Shown: positions 1 through 5,897, numbered from the stretch's first letter. The stretch is 7,821 bases of DNA from an uncultured Coriobacteriaceae bacterium (GCA_902796815.1 CADBQL010000353.1:1-7821); one strand, 5' to 3'. Made by a program: numbers and translations. Notes: a model not told the origin generated them from the sequence alone.

Positions 1-3
1 CCT

Positions 4-22
4 CGGGGGGTCAGACCCCCCG
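4..22. repeat. GC palindrome of the GGGGTCAGACCCC family, 3' of the kinase gene
   Basis: Six G, then TCAGA, then six C, with an extra C-G pair outside, gives a 7-bp stem with a 5-base loop. It lies 12 bases beyond the histidine kinase stop codon and is read on the minus strand as the end of the two-component transcript. The core GGGGTCAGACCCC recurs at 5853-5865 and 5884-5896. It could act as a transcript-end hairpin. No T-run can be judged because the window ends here, so I call it a dispersed repeat with a possible terminator role. Confidence 0.6.
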
Positions 23-34
23 CCCATTTCCTCG

Positions 35-1057
35 CTATTCGATCGAGGGAATCGCGATGATGAAGCAGGCGCCGCCTTGGGGGAGGTTGACGGCTTCGAC
101 GGTTCCGTCGTGCGCCTCTATGATTGATTTGACGATTGCAAGGCCCAATCCTGTACCGCCAGTGTTTCGCGCGCGCGACGCGTCGGCGCGATAAAAGCGC
201 TCGAATAGCAGTTTGGGATCGATGTTTCCGAAGCCCACGCCATCGTCTTTGACCTGGATGACTGAGTTGCCGTGCAAACCGCACAGGTCTATGACGATGT
301 GGCCACCGGGCTCGATAAAACGGCTCGCGTTTTCCACGAGGTTTGTGAGTGCCTCTTTGAGGCGATCGGCGTTTCCGAGCACGTCGGGTGCTTCTCCGAC
401 GATCTCTGTGTTCGCTTCGCGCTCGACGAGGATAGGATGGAGCGCATCGAGCACGTCACTTGCGATTGAGCGTAGGTTAACGCGTTTCATCTCGTTGGCA
501 GGGTTGGCGTCGTTTTCGATTCGCTGAAGCGTGAGCAGGTCGTTTACCAAACGGGATAATCGCTCGCTTTCGGAAACGATGATGGCCGTGAACTTCTCGC
601 GCAGAGTTGGCGGAAGATCGGGGTCTTGCAGCATTTCCGCGTTACCGCGGATAGCCGTGAGCGGTGTGCGCAGCTCGTGGGCTACATCGCTCACGAATTC
701 GCTTTGCCTTCGGCTTTCGCGAACGAGGTCGGCGCGCTGCGAATCGAGCCTTTTCACGAGCATGTCCATCGACTCCGAAAGCTCGTCCGCTTCGTAAAGT
801 CGCCCGTCTGTGTCGAAGGATACCGGCTCGCCAGCTCGGTAGGCCTTGACCTTGTACTGCAGCAAACGCAGCGGCTCGGCCATGAAATGGCCGATGAGGA
901 AGCTCAGCAAGAACGTGAAAACAGCACAGGGAATCAGAAGCAGGAAAATTTGCCAGCTCGCATCATGGGCCATCGCGAAGTATACGAGCACGAGCGCGTT
1001 CGTGAAGAGCGTCAGCAGCGTTGCCAGTAAGGCAAAGTATGTTTCGATGCGCTTTAT
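35..1057 (-). CDS. Membrane sensor histidine kinase (HAMP/HisKA/HATPase_c), start apparently ATA
   Basis: Sensor kinase that would autophosphorylate and pass phosphate to the response regulator encoded just upstream. Numbering is from the ATA codon at 1057 (340 aa). A first membrane helix spans about 7-30, a very short outer loop follows, and a second helix spans about 35-57. A HAMP linker follows, then the H-box (VAHELRTP, His127), N-box (NLVEN, around 239-243), G1 (DDGVGFG, about 271-277), F-box (LFERFYRAD) and G2 (GGTGLGLA, about 300-307). All catalytic boxes are intact. The first standard start is GTG at 991. It has no Shine-Dalgarno and would cut the first helix in half. The frame is open upstream, and ATA 1057 overlaps the regulator's TAA, with AGG 8 bases upstream. 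The tiny extracytoplasmic loop suggests sensing within the membrane or through a partner. The signal is unknown. Family assignment is secure; the start is inferred. Confidence 0.88.
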   Translation of the reverse strand: MKRIETYFALLATLLTLFTNALVLVYFAMAHDASWQIFLLLIPCAVFTFLLSFLIGHFMAEPLRLLQYKVKAYRAGEPVSFDTDGRLYEADELSESMDMLVKRLDSQRADLVRESRRQSEFVSDVAHELRTPLTAIRGNAEMLQDPDLPPTLREKFTAIIVSESERLSRLVNDLLTLQRIENDANPANEMKRVNLRSIASDVLDALHPILVEREANTEIVGEAPDVLGNADRLKEALTNLVENASRFIEPGGHIVIDLCGLHGNSVIQVKDDGVGFGNIDPKLLFERFYRADASRARNTGGTGLGLAIVKSIIEAHDGTVEAVNLPQGGACFIIAIPSIE

Positions 1058-1749
1058 TGGCGGAACCTGTAGCCGTATCCTCTAACCGTCTCGACTAACG
1101 AGGGGTCGTAGCCGGCTTGTTCAATTTTGTCGCGCAAGCGCTTGATGTGAGTGTCGACCGTCTTCGTTTCGGTTAGATATTCCCAGCCCCAGGCTTCGCG
1201 CAGCAGGTCCTCGCGCGAAACGACGCGACCTGCGTTCTTCATCAGGCTCGCGAGCAGCTCGAATTCGCGTGGCGTCAAATCGAGCGGGCCTTTCTCGCCC
1301 TTGGCGGTGTGCGCATCTTCGTCAAGCGTAATACCGCCAGCCGTAACCGTGCTGGACGCTTGGGCAAAGTCGCCGCCCGGCCCGCGCCTGAGCAAGGCGT
1401 GGACGCGCGCGATAAGCTCGCGCACGCCGAAAGGCTTGGCGAGGTAGTCGTCCGCGCCGATCTCGAGTCCGACGACCTTGTCGAGTTCGGTGTCGCGTGC
1501 CGAAAGGAACAACACGGGTGCTGATGTTATGGAGCGCAGGCGACGGCACAGCTCGTAACCGTCCATACCAGGTAGCATAATGTCGAGGATGAACAGGTCA
1601 TACTGCTTTTGGCGCGCGGCGGCGAGCGCGGATTCGCCGTTGTCGAACACGTCGACCGAATAGCCTTCCTTGGTCAGCGCATACCCGACGAATTCGGTGA
1701 TCGAGCTTTCGTCGTCGACCAGGAGAATGCGCTTGTTCGTGTCAGTCAT
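1054..1749 (-). CDS. OmpR/PhoB-family response regulator
   Basis: DNA-binding regulator of 231 aa, the usual family length. The receiver domain occupies about 7-122. It has the acidic pair Asp12/Asp13, phosphoacceptor Asp56 in FILDIMLPGMDG, switch Ser83 in LFLSARD, and Lys105 in the LAKPF motif. After a linker (about 123-137) comes a winged-helix effector domain with LTPREFELL (158-166), the recognition-helix region TKTVDTHIKRLRDKI (195-209) and the C-terminal hairpin TVRGYGYRF. The ATG at 1749 is preceded by AAAGGAG at 5 bases, which makes the start secure. It is the first gene of a two-gene unit with the kinase. A regulator of this class may bind the inverted repeat in its own upstream region, but nothing here proves that. 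Target genes are unknown. Confidence 0.95.
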   Translation of the reverse strand: MTDTNKRILLVDDESSITEFVGYALTKEGYSVDVFDNGESALAAARQKQYDLFILDIMLPGMDGYELCRRLRSITSAPVLFLSARDTELDKVVGLEIGADDYLAKPFGVRELIARVHALLRRGPGGDFAQASSTVTAGGITLDEDAHTAKGEKGPLDLTPREFELLASLMKNAGRVVSREDLLREAWGWEYLTETKTVDTHIKRLRDKIEQAGYDPSLVETVRGYGYRFRQ

Positions 1750-1807
1750 GTGTGCTCCTTTGGGTTTGGAAGCTTCGCCCGACTCTAGTTAGTCTGCGTA
1801 CTGCTCT

Positions 1808-1816
1808 ATACTATCA
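1808..1816 (-). promoter_or_regulatory. Candidate extended -10 for the response regulator
   Basis: On the minus strand this reads TGATAGTAT, matching the extended -10 pattern TGnTAnnAT. No convincing -35 is present. Transcription would start near 1801, giving a leader of about 50 bases before the regulator's ATG. It is an alternative to the more distant minus-strand promoter inside the inverted repeat. Confidence 0.25.
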
Positions 1817-1886
1817 AATAACCTTAAATCGAGCTGAAAAATGCAAACGAAAAGCCGTTTTGCGAACATGACATAAAGTCGGGTTT

Positions 1887-1914
1887 TTGTCATTAAGTGA
1901 ATCGGTAATATATA
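1887..1914 (+). promoter_or_regulatory. Candidate coaX-tsa promoter
   Basis: TTGTCA at 1887-1892 differs from the consensus -35 at one base. After 16 bases comes TATATA at 1909-1914; TATAAC at 1911-1916 with an 18-base spacer is an alternative -10. The -35 lies in the left arm of the inverted repeat and the -10 in its spacer. Transcription would begin near 1921, at the inner edge of the right arm, so a protein bound to the arms would probably block it. Confidence 0.45.
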
Positions 1915-1934
1915 ACAAAAATACTTAATGACAA
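1907..1934 (-). promoter_or_regulatory. Candidate mirror-image promoter toward the two-component genes
   Basis: On the minus strand TTGTCA (1934-1929), a 16-base spacer and TATATT (1912-1907) mirror the plus-strand promoter candidate. The -35 lies in the right arm of the repeat. The two -10 elements overlap, so only one direction could be occupied by polymerase at a time. The leader to the regulator's ATG would be about 150 bases, long enough to make the closer candidate at 1808-1816 a competitor. Confidence 0.35.
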
Positions 1935-1978
1935 AAAACCCGACTTTATGTCATAACCAGAGAAAGGTAGTGGTGGCT

Positions 1979-2749
1979 ATGCTGTTCGTCGTCGATGTCG
2001 GAAACACCCAGACGGTTATCGGCGTATACGAAGGCCAAGAGCTGTTGCACATGTGGCGCGTTGCCACGGTCAAGACCGACACGAGCGATGAGCTGCGGTT
2101 AAAGGCATTGCCGCTCATCTCGATGGAAGGCATTGTCCTTGATGGCATCGGAGGCTCGGCGATTGCCTCGGTTGTGCCGTCGCTCACGGATGCGTGGAAG
2201 CGAGCGCTCGAGCGGATGTTCGGCACGTTGCCGGTTGTGTGCTGCGCGGAAACCGCGGCGGGGCTTTTCCAGACTTCATATGGATTTCCGTCGGAAATCG
2301 GGGCTGACCGCATTGCCGATGCCGTGGCTGCACAGCACCGCTTTGGGGCCCCGGTTGTCGTAGTAGATTTCGGCACAGCGACGAACCTCGAGGTTATAGA
2401 CAAGGACGGCGTGTTCGTCGGTGGCATCATCGCACCTGGACTCGAAACGTCAGCGGCTGCCCTGTTTTCGCATGCGACGAAACTGCCGGCAATCGAGCTA
2501 ACCGATCCAGGGACCGCTATCGGCAAGAACACGGTGCATGCCATGCGTTCGGGTATCGTGTATGGTGAGGCGGATCGCGTTGACGGATTCGTGCGCCGCG
2601 TGTTTGAGGAGCTCGGCTACGAGGCGCCCGTCGTTGCGACGGGCGGCCTTGCTGCAGTTATGGCGCCGCTTTGCAAGACCGTGACCGATGTTGATTCTAA
2701 GTTGACGCTCGAGGGCTTGCGGCTCGTGTATGCGAACTGCAGACAATGA
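1979..2749 (+). CDS. coaX: Type III pantothenate kinase (CoaX)
   Basis: Cytosolic enzyme that phosphorylates pantothenate with ATP in the first step of coenzyme A synthesis. From the ATG at 1979 the protein has 256 aa, the usual length for type III enzymes. The ASKHA-fold motifs are in order: phosphate-binding DVGNT (6-10), ASVVP (63-67), GADRIADAVAA (108-118, with the conserved Asp110), VVDFGTAT (128-135), GGIIAPGLETSAAALFSHATKLP (148-170) and TGGLA (221-225). The ATG puts LFVVDVGN at the extreme N-terminus, as is usual. GTG at 1973 has a better-spaced AAAGG (5 bases rather than 11) and would add two residues. The TGA stop overlaps the next ATG as ATGA, so the fused tsa gene is probably translationally coupled. 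The repeat-embedded promoter upstream is the likely control point. Confidence 0.95.
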   Translation: MLFVVDVGNTQTVIGVYEGQELLHMWRVATVKTDTSDELRLKALPLISMEGIVLDGIGGSAIASVVPSLTDAWKRALERMFGTLPVVCCAETAAGLFQTSYGFPSEIGADRIADAVAAQHRFGAPVVVVDFGTATNLEVIDKDGVFVGGIIAPGLETSAAALFSHATKLPAIELTDPGTAIGKNTVHAMRSGIVYGEADRVDGFVRRVFEELGYEAPVVATGGLAAVMAPLCKTVTDVDSKLTLEGLRLVYANCRQ

Positions 2750-5700
2750 CATGTGGAGTGGGGCTTTTCCGTATGATGTTCAAAGTTGAAACCAGCTCGC
2801 CCGAGCAGACGCGCTCCCTCGGGGCGGCGCTCGGCGCGTGCTTGCAGCCCGGTGACGTTGTCCTTTTGAGCGGTGATTTGGGTGCGGGCAAAACCCATTT
2901 CGTTCAGGGCGTGGCTCGTGGGCTCGGAGCGAACGAGCGGCCGATCAGTCCGACGTTCAATATTGTGCTCACCTATGGGTCGGGCAGATTGCCTCTGCAT
3001 CATTTTGACTTGTATCGGCTCGATTCCGAAGAGCAGCTCGAAGATATCGGCTTGCGCGAGTACTTGGAATCGGGCGGTGCGTGTTTTGTGGAATGGGCCG
3101 AGAAGTTCCCGTCGGCGTTCGACGAGTGCGTGCAGGTCGAAATCGTCAAATCCTCTGACGAAGGGCGCGTTGTACGTGCGAGCAGTGTCGGCAAGCGGGC
3201 GCAAGAGCTCGTCGAGAATTGGCGACAGGCATGGGAATCTCCTAATGATGGCAGGTTTTCGGTGTCCTCGGGTGAGCTTGAGGGTGTTGATAGGCTTGGC
3301 GAAATAAACAAGCACTCTGCGGTACGCATCGATGCGTTGGCGGAGTCATCCTCTATGGCAAGCGACGTGGTGCTTGCGTTCGATACCGCTAACGAAGTGG
3401 TGGCGATTGCTCTTGGCGAGCTCGCGCGCGAGAGCCGATCGGTGCGTGTCTTGGCGGCACGCGAAATCTCAGCGCACCGGGCGTCGAACACGCAGCTTTT
3501 GCCACGCATCGATGAGATGCTGTGCGAAACGGGCATCGGGCGCGAGCAGATAGCGTGCGTGTGCGTTGGGCGCGGCCCTGGCTCTTTCACAGGCGTGCGT
3601 ATCGCAATGGCAACGGCTAAGGGCGTGGCGTCGGCTTTGGGCGTCGGGCTCGTGGGCGTATCGACGCTTGATGCCGTGGCGCTTAACGCGCAGGCCTTTG
3701 GCGTGCGCGGGCGTATTGTCGTCGTGGCAGACGCGATGCGCAAGGAGGTCTATCCGGCCCCGTTCGACCTGGACAATCTGGGCGCACATCGGCTTGCGAG
3801 CGATCGCGTGGTCAAGGCGGCGGCGTACGTAGACGATCTCGATGACCCAAATACCCTGCTCGTCGGCGATGCGTTGGCCAAGTACCGCGAGCTGTACGAG
3901 GATCGTGCAGAGATCGGCCCCGAAGAGCTCTGGGCCGTGACGGGCCGCGGGCTTTTGCTGGCATTGCAGGACGAATGGCGCAGTGTGCATGCCGACCCCT
4001 TCGATGCGAAGCGGCATGACCCCGGGTTTGCGCTGCCCGTATACACGCGCCTTTCGGATGCGGAGGAGCATGAGCGTGCACGTCTGGCTCTCGCTGATAA
4101 GAAAAACCTGGTCACGGGTGTGCAAGACGTGAGCGTTGCGCCCGATGGCGGCAAGGGCCGCCAGACGATGCACGAGCAATCCCAGTTGGTTGCGCCTGAA
4201 GGAGCCGACGGCATAACGTATCGCCCTCTTGACGCCGGCCGTGCTGCCGATGTCGCACGCTTGGAGCGCGAGGCGATGGGCAGTGATGCGTGGAGCGAGC
4301 GCCTGGTGTCAGACGAGCTTTCGCATGCGGACCGCACCTGGTGGATAGCCGAGTCGCAAGGCCGGCTCATCGGCTACGCTGGCGGGCTCGTCGTCGATGG
4401 GGACCTTCAGGTGCTCAAGATTGCAGTCGAGCCACCGTTCAGGCGCAAGGGGATTGCGAAAGAGCTGCTCGCACGCGTTTCTGACGATGCGCGAAACCTC
4501 GGGGCGAGCACGTGCTCGCTCGAGGTTCGCGTTTCGAATGAAGGAGCGCGCACATTCTACGAAAAGCTCGGTTTCGAGCTCGAGGGCATCCGCCCGCGCT
4601 ACTATTCGGATCGTGAGGATGCGGCCATCATGAGCGGCCCCCTTCTCGTCTCCAAGCGCGATGTCGCCGGCATGGAGCTTGAGCATCATGAGCGTGACAC
4701 GCGCAATCTCGAGGCTGCAGGTGAAAGCAGAAAACCCCGTATCCTCGCCATAGAATCGTCGTGTGACGAAACTGCCGCCGCCATCGTCGACGGCGATGGC
4801 ACGCTTCTTTCGGACGTCGTCGCCTCGCAGATTGATTTCCATGCGCGTTTCGGCGGCGTGGTACCCGAAATAGCGAGCCGCAAGCATATCGAGGCGATTT
4901 GCGGGGTGTGCGAGGAGGCGCTGGCCACTGCCCGGCTCGATAGCGGCTGCGGCGCCGAACGTGCATGCGGCGAGATGGGCGCCGGCTCGAACGCCGGCGA
5001 GCGAGGACGTTGCCTGTCGTGGGCCGATCTCGACGCCATCGCGGTCACGTACGCGCCAGGCCTCGTGGGCGCGCTCGTCGTGGGCGTCGCCTTCGCGAAG
5101 GGCGCCGCCTGGGCGCTCGATGTGCCTTTCATCGGCGTGAACCATCTCGAGGGCCACCTATACGCGAATAGAATCGGATGCGACGACTTCGCGCCGCCGG
5201 CGGTCGTCTCGCTCGTTTCGGGCGGAAATACCCTGCTCGTGCATATGCGCGACTGGGGCGATTACGAAACGCTCGGCTCGACGATCGACGATGCGGTGGG
5301 GGAGGCCTTCGACAAGGTTTCCAAGGCACTCGGGCTCGGGTATCCGGGCGGGCCGATCATCTCGAAACAGGCGGCACTCGGCGATCCCGCTGCGATAGAC
5401 TTCCCGCGCGCGATGCTGCATTCGCACGATTTGCGCTTCTCGCTCTCGGGGTTGAAGACGGCCGTGGTGAACTACATCAACAAGGAGCGCCAAGCCGGAC
5501 GCGAGCTCAACATTCCCAATATCGCGGCGAGCTTCCAGCAGGCGGTCGTTGACGTGCAGGTTGCAAAAGCCAAGATGGCGCTCGTTCAAACGGGTGCGAA
5601 GACGTTTTGCCTGGGGGGCGGCGTCGCCGCGAACCCGGCGCTGCGCTTAGCCTACGAGCAGCTGTGTCGCAAGATGGGCGTACGCCTCGTCATGCCGCCG

Positions 5701-5826
5701 CTTTCGAGCTGCGGCGACAATGCCGGCATGATAGCGCTCGTGGCGCTCGACCGCTACCGTCAGGGGAAGTTTTTCGGGCTCGACGCTGACGCCTATGCGC
5801 ATGCTGACCTCGACGAACCCTATTAA
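2746..5826 (+). CDS. TsaE-TsaB-RimI-TsaD four-domain fusion protein (tRNA t6A37 synthesis plus N-acetyltransferase)
   Basis: One uninterrupted frame of 1026 codons joins four proteins that are usually separate, in the common operon order. TsaE lies at about 10-155, TsaB at 207-437, RimI at 488-640 and TsaD at 664-1026. Less conserved linkers at about 156-206, 438-487 and 641-663 join them. TsaB, TsaD and TsaE together transfer the threonylcarbamoyl group from TC-AMP to A37 of ANN-decoding tRNAs. RimI acetylates the N-terminus of ribosomal protein S18 in E. coli. All key motifs I can check are present, so each domain looks active. The outermost ATG at 2746 overlaps the coaX stop. ATG at 2773 (GGGG 9 bases upstream) starts closer to the normal TsaE N-terminus and may be the real start. 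TsaC/TsaC2, which makes TC-AMP, is absent from the window. A natural fusion is well supported by the intact frame; cleavage into separate parts cannot be excluded. Confidence 0.93.
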   Translation: MTCGVGLFRMMFKVETSSPEQTRSLGAALGACLQPGDVVLLSGDLGAGKTHFVQGVARGLGANERPISPTFNIVLTYGSGRLPLHHFDLYRLDSEEQLEDIGLREYLESGGACFVEWAEKFPSAFDECVQVEIVKSSDEGRVVRASSVGKRAQELVENWRQAWESPNDGRFSVSSGELEGVDRLGEINKHSAVRIDALAESSSMASDVVLAFDTANEVVAIALGELARESRSVRVLAAREISAHRASNTQLLPRIDEMLCETGIGREQIACVCVGRGPGSFTGVRIAMATAKGVASALGVGLVGVSTLDAVALNAQAFGVRGRIVVVADAMRKEVYPAPFDLDNLGAHRLASDRVVKAAAYVDDLDDPNTLLVGDALAKYRELYEDRAEIGPEELWAVTGRGLLLALQDEWRSVHADPFDAKRHDPGFALPVYTRLSDAEEHERARLALADKKNLVTGVQDVSVAPDGGKGRQTMHEQSQLVAPEGADGITYRPLDAGRAADVARLEREAMGSDAWSERLVSDELSHADRTWWIAESQGRLIGYAGGLVVDGDLQVLKIAVEPPFRRKGIAKELLARVSDDARNLGASTCSLEVRVSNEGARTFYEKLGFELEGIRPRYYSDREDAAIMSGPLLVSKRDVAGMELEHHERDTRNLEAAGESRKPRILAIESSCDETAAAIVDGDGTLLSDVVASQIDFHARFGGVVPEIASRKHIEAICGVCEEALATARLDSGCGAERACGEMGAGSNAGERGRCLSWADLDAIAVTYAPGLVGALVVGVAFAKGAAWALDVPFIGVNHLEGHLYANRIGCDDFAPPAVVSLVSGGNTLLVHMRDWGDYETLGSTIDDAVGEAFDKVSKALGLGYPGGPIISKQAALGDPAAIDFPRAMLHSHDLRFSLSGLKTAVVNYINKERQAGRELNIPNIAASFQQAVVDVQVAKAKMALVQTGAKTFCLGGGVAANPALRLAYEQLCRKMGVRLVMPPLSSCGDNAGMIALVALDRYRQGKFFGLDADAYAHADLDEPY
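2773..3210 (+). other. TsaE domain of the fusion (P-loop ATPase)
   Basis: Residues about 10-155 of the fusion. Walker A is GDLGAGKT (43-50, Lys49/Thr50). The SPTF segment has Thr70. Walker B-like HHFDLYRL carries Asp88, and FVEWAEKFP contains the family's conserved Glu-Trp pair (116-117). In the known bacterial system TsaE hydrolyses ATP to recycle the TsaB-TsaD core between rounds of t6A formation. The length matches free-standing TsaE. Confidence 0.93.
3342..3357 (+). promoter_or_regulatory. Possible internal ribosome-binding site and ATG at the TsaE/TsaB junction
   Basis: GGAG at 3342-3345 stands 9 bases before an in-frame ATG at 3355 (residue 204), exactly where a separate TsaB would begin. 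It could be a relic of the ancestral tsaB start, or could still produce a TsaB-RimI-TsaD form without TsaE. The corresponding ATGs before RimI (4168) and TsaD (4672) have weaker or no Shine-Dalgarno. Confidence 0.3.
3364..4056 (+). other. TsaB domain of the fusion
   Basis: Residues about 207-437. VLAFDTANEVVAIAL (209-223) opens the ASKHA fold, HRASNTQLLPRIDEML (244-259) corresponds to the HSxxLLP segment, and VGRGPGSFTGVRIAMATAKG (274-293) is the strongest TsaB signature. VVADAMRKEVYPAPF (326-340) corresponds to the DARxxEVY segment. TsaB is a catalytically silent paralogue of TsaD that forms the heterodimer needed for its activity; here it is in cis. Length is normal. Confidence 0.92.
4207..4665 (+). 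other. RimI-type GNAT acetyltransferase domain of the fusion
   Basis: Residues about 488-640. The acetyl-CoA motif RRKGIA (566-571) fits R/QxxGxG/A. LEVRVSN (592-598, candidate catalytic Glu593), ARTFYEKLGF with Tyr605, and RPRYYSDREDAAIM (616-629) match the RimI signature. The known RimI substrate is the N-terminal residue of ribosomal protein S18; whether this domain keeps that target is unknown. It has no step in t6A chemistry, so its inclusion reflects the operon order. Confidence 0.92.
4735..5823 (+). other. TsaD domain of the fusion (t6A transferase)
   Basis: Residues about 664-1026. ILAIESSCDETAAAI (666-680) is the N-terminal signature. His800 and His804 in NHLEGHLYA and Asp991 in SSCGDNAG correspond to the metal-binding residues of the family. 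SGGNT (825-829), LRFSLSGLKTAV (896-907) and GGGVAAN (957-963) complete the core. Two features are odd: Asn828 stands where most bacterial TsaD have His (SGGHT), and a Gly/Cys-rich insert of about 27 residues (732-758) holds Cys735, Cys741 and Cys756. Confidence 0.94.
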
Positions 5827-5831
5827 GAAAT

Positions 5832-5867
5832 ACGGGGTCTGACCTTTGGGAAGGGGTCAGACCCCGT
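5832..5867 (+). terminator. Strong hairpin just after the tsa fusion gene
   Basis: A perfect 13-bp GC-rich stem (5832-5844 with 5855-5867) and a 10-base loop begin 5 bases after the stop codon. There is no T-run after it, so it is not a textbook intrinsic terminator. It is built from a GGGGTCTGACC half facing a GGGGTCAGACCCC repeat copy and may protect the 3' end or pause polymerase. Confidence 0.5.
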
Positions 5868-5897
5868 GTGCATTCATGGGGAAGGGGTCAGACCCCG
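5848..5897. repeat. Two direct copies of a 19-base GGGGTCAGACCCC-containing unit
   Basis: An identical 19-base unit occurs at 5848-5866 and 5879-5897, with a 31-base period. Each contains the palindrome GGGGTCAGACCCC (5853-5865 and 5884-5896). The same core, with longer G and C runs, lies at 4-22. The two copies are too few and too close to be a CRISPR. They look like a dispersed intergenic palindromic (REP-like) element. Confidence 0.75.

Larger units (their letters stand above)
1868..1954. repeat. Near-perfect 31/32-bp inverted repeat in the divergent control region
   Basis: The left arm (1868-1898) and right arm (1923-1954) are complementary over their whole length, except that one T-run has five bases on one side and six on the other. 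The AT-rich spacer is 24 bases. Each arm itself contains TGTCAT in both orientations (ATGACA at its outer end, TGTCAT at its inner end), so the element offers four such hexamers. It lies between the divergent regulator and coaX starts and overlaps the best promoter candidates in both directions. The likeliest reading is a large operator pair. A miniature transposon-like insert is the alternative, since AAC flanks both ends. Confidence 0.85.

Noticed and set aside
1046..1098. Programmed frameshift joining the response regulator and the kinase into one protein
   Set aside because: The kinase frame is open across the regulator stop, but no slippery sequence or stimulatory structure is evident. 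An ATA start in a former ATGA overlap explains the layout more simply.
1868..1954. The long inverted repeat as a transcription terminator
   Set aside because: It lies between two divergent gene starts rather than at a 3' end, and no T-run follows the stem on either strand.
1928..1978. N-terminal extension of CoaX from ATG 1928
   Set aside because: The added residues are encoded by the right arm of the inverted repeat and do not resemble any CoaX N-terminus; no ribosome-binding site precedes it. A near-leaderless start just after the predicted transcription start is conceivable but unsupported.
3469..4179. Long minus-strand open frame antisense to the TsaB region
   Set aside because: It has no ribosome-binding site or family motif and is explained by the GC-rich codon pattern of the fusion gene on the other strand. 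The same applies to the minus-strand frames at 3000-3743, 3750-4370 and 4309-5157.
5848..5897. CRISPR-like array of two repeats
   Set aside because: There are only two copies, the gap between them is 12 bases and the unit is a GC palindrome; there are no cas genes in the window.
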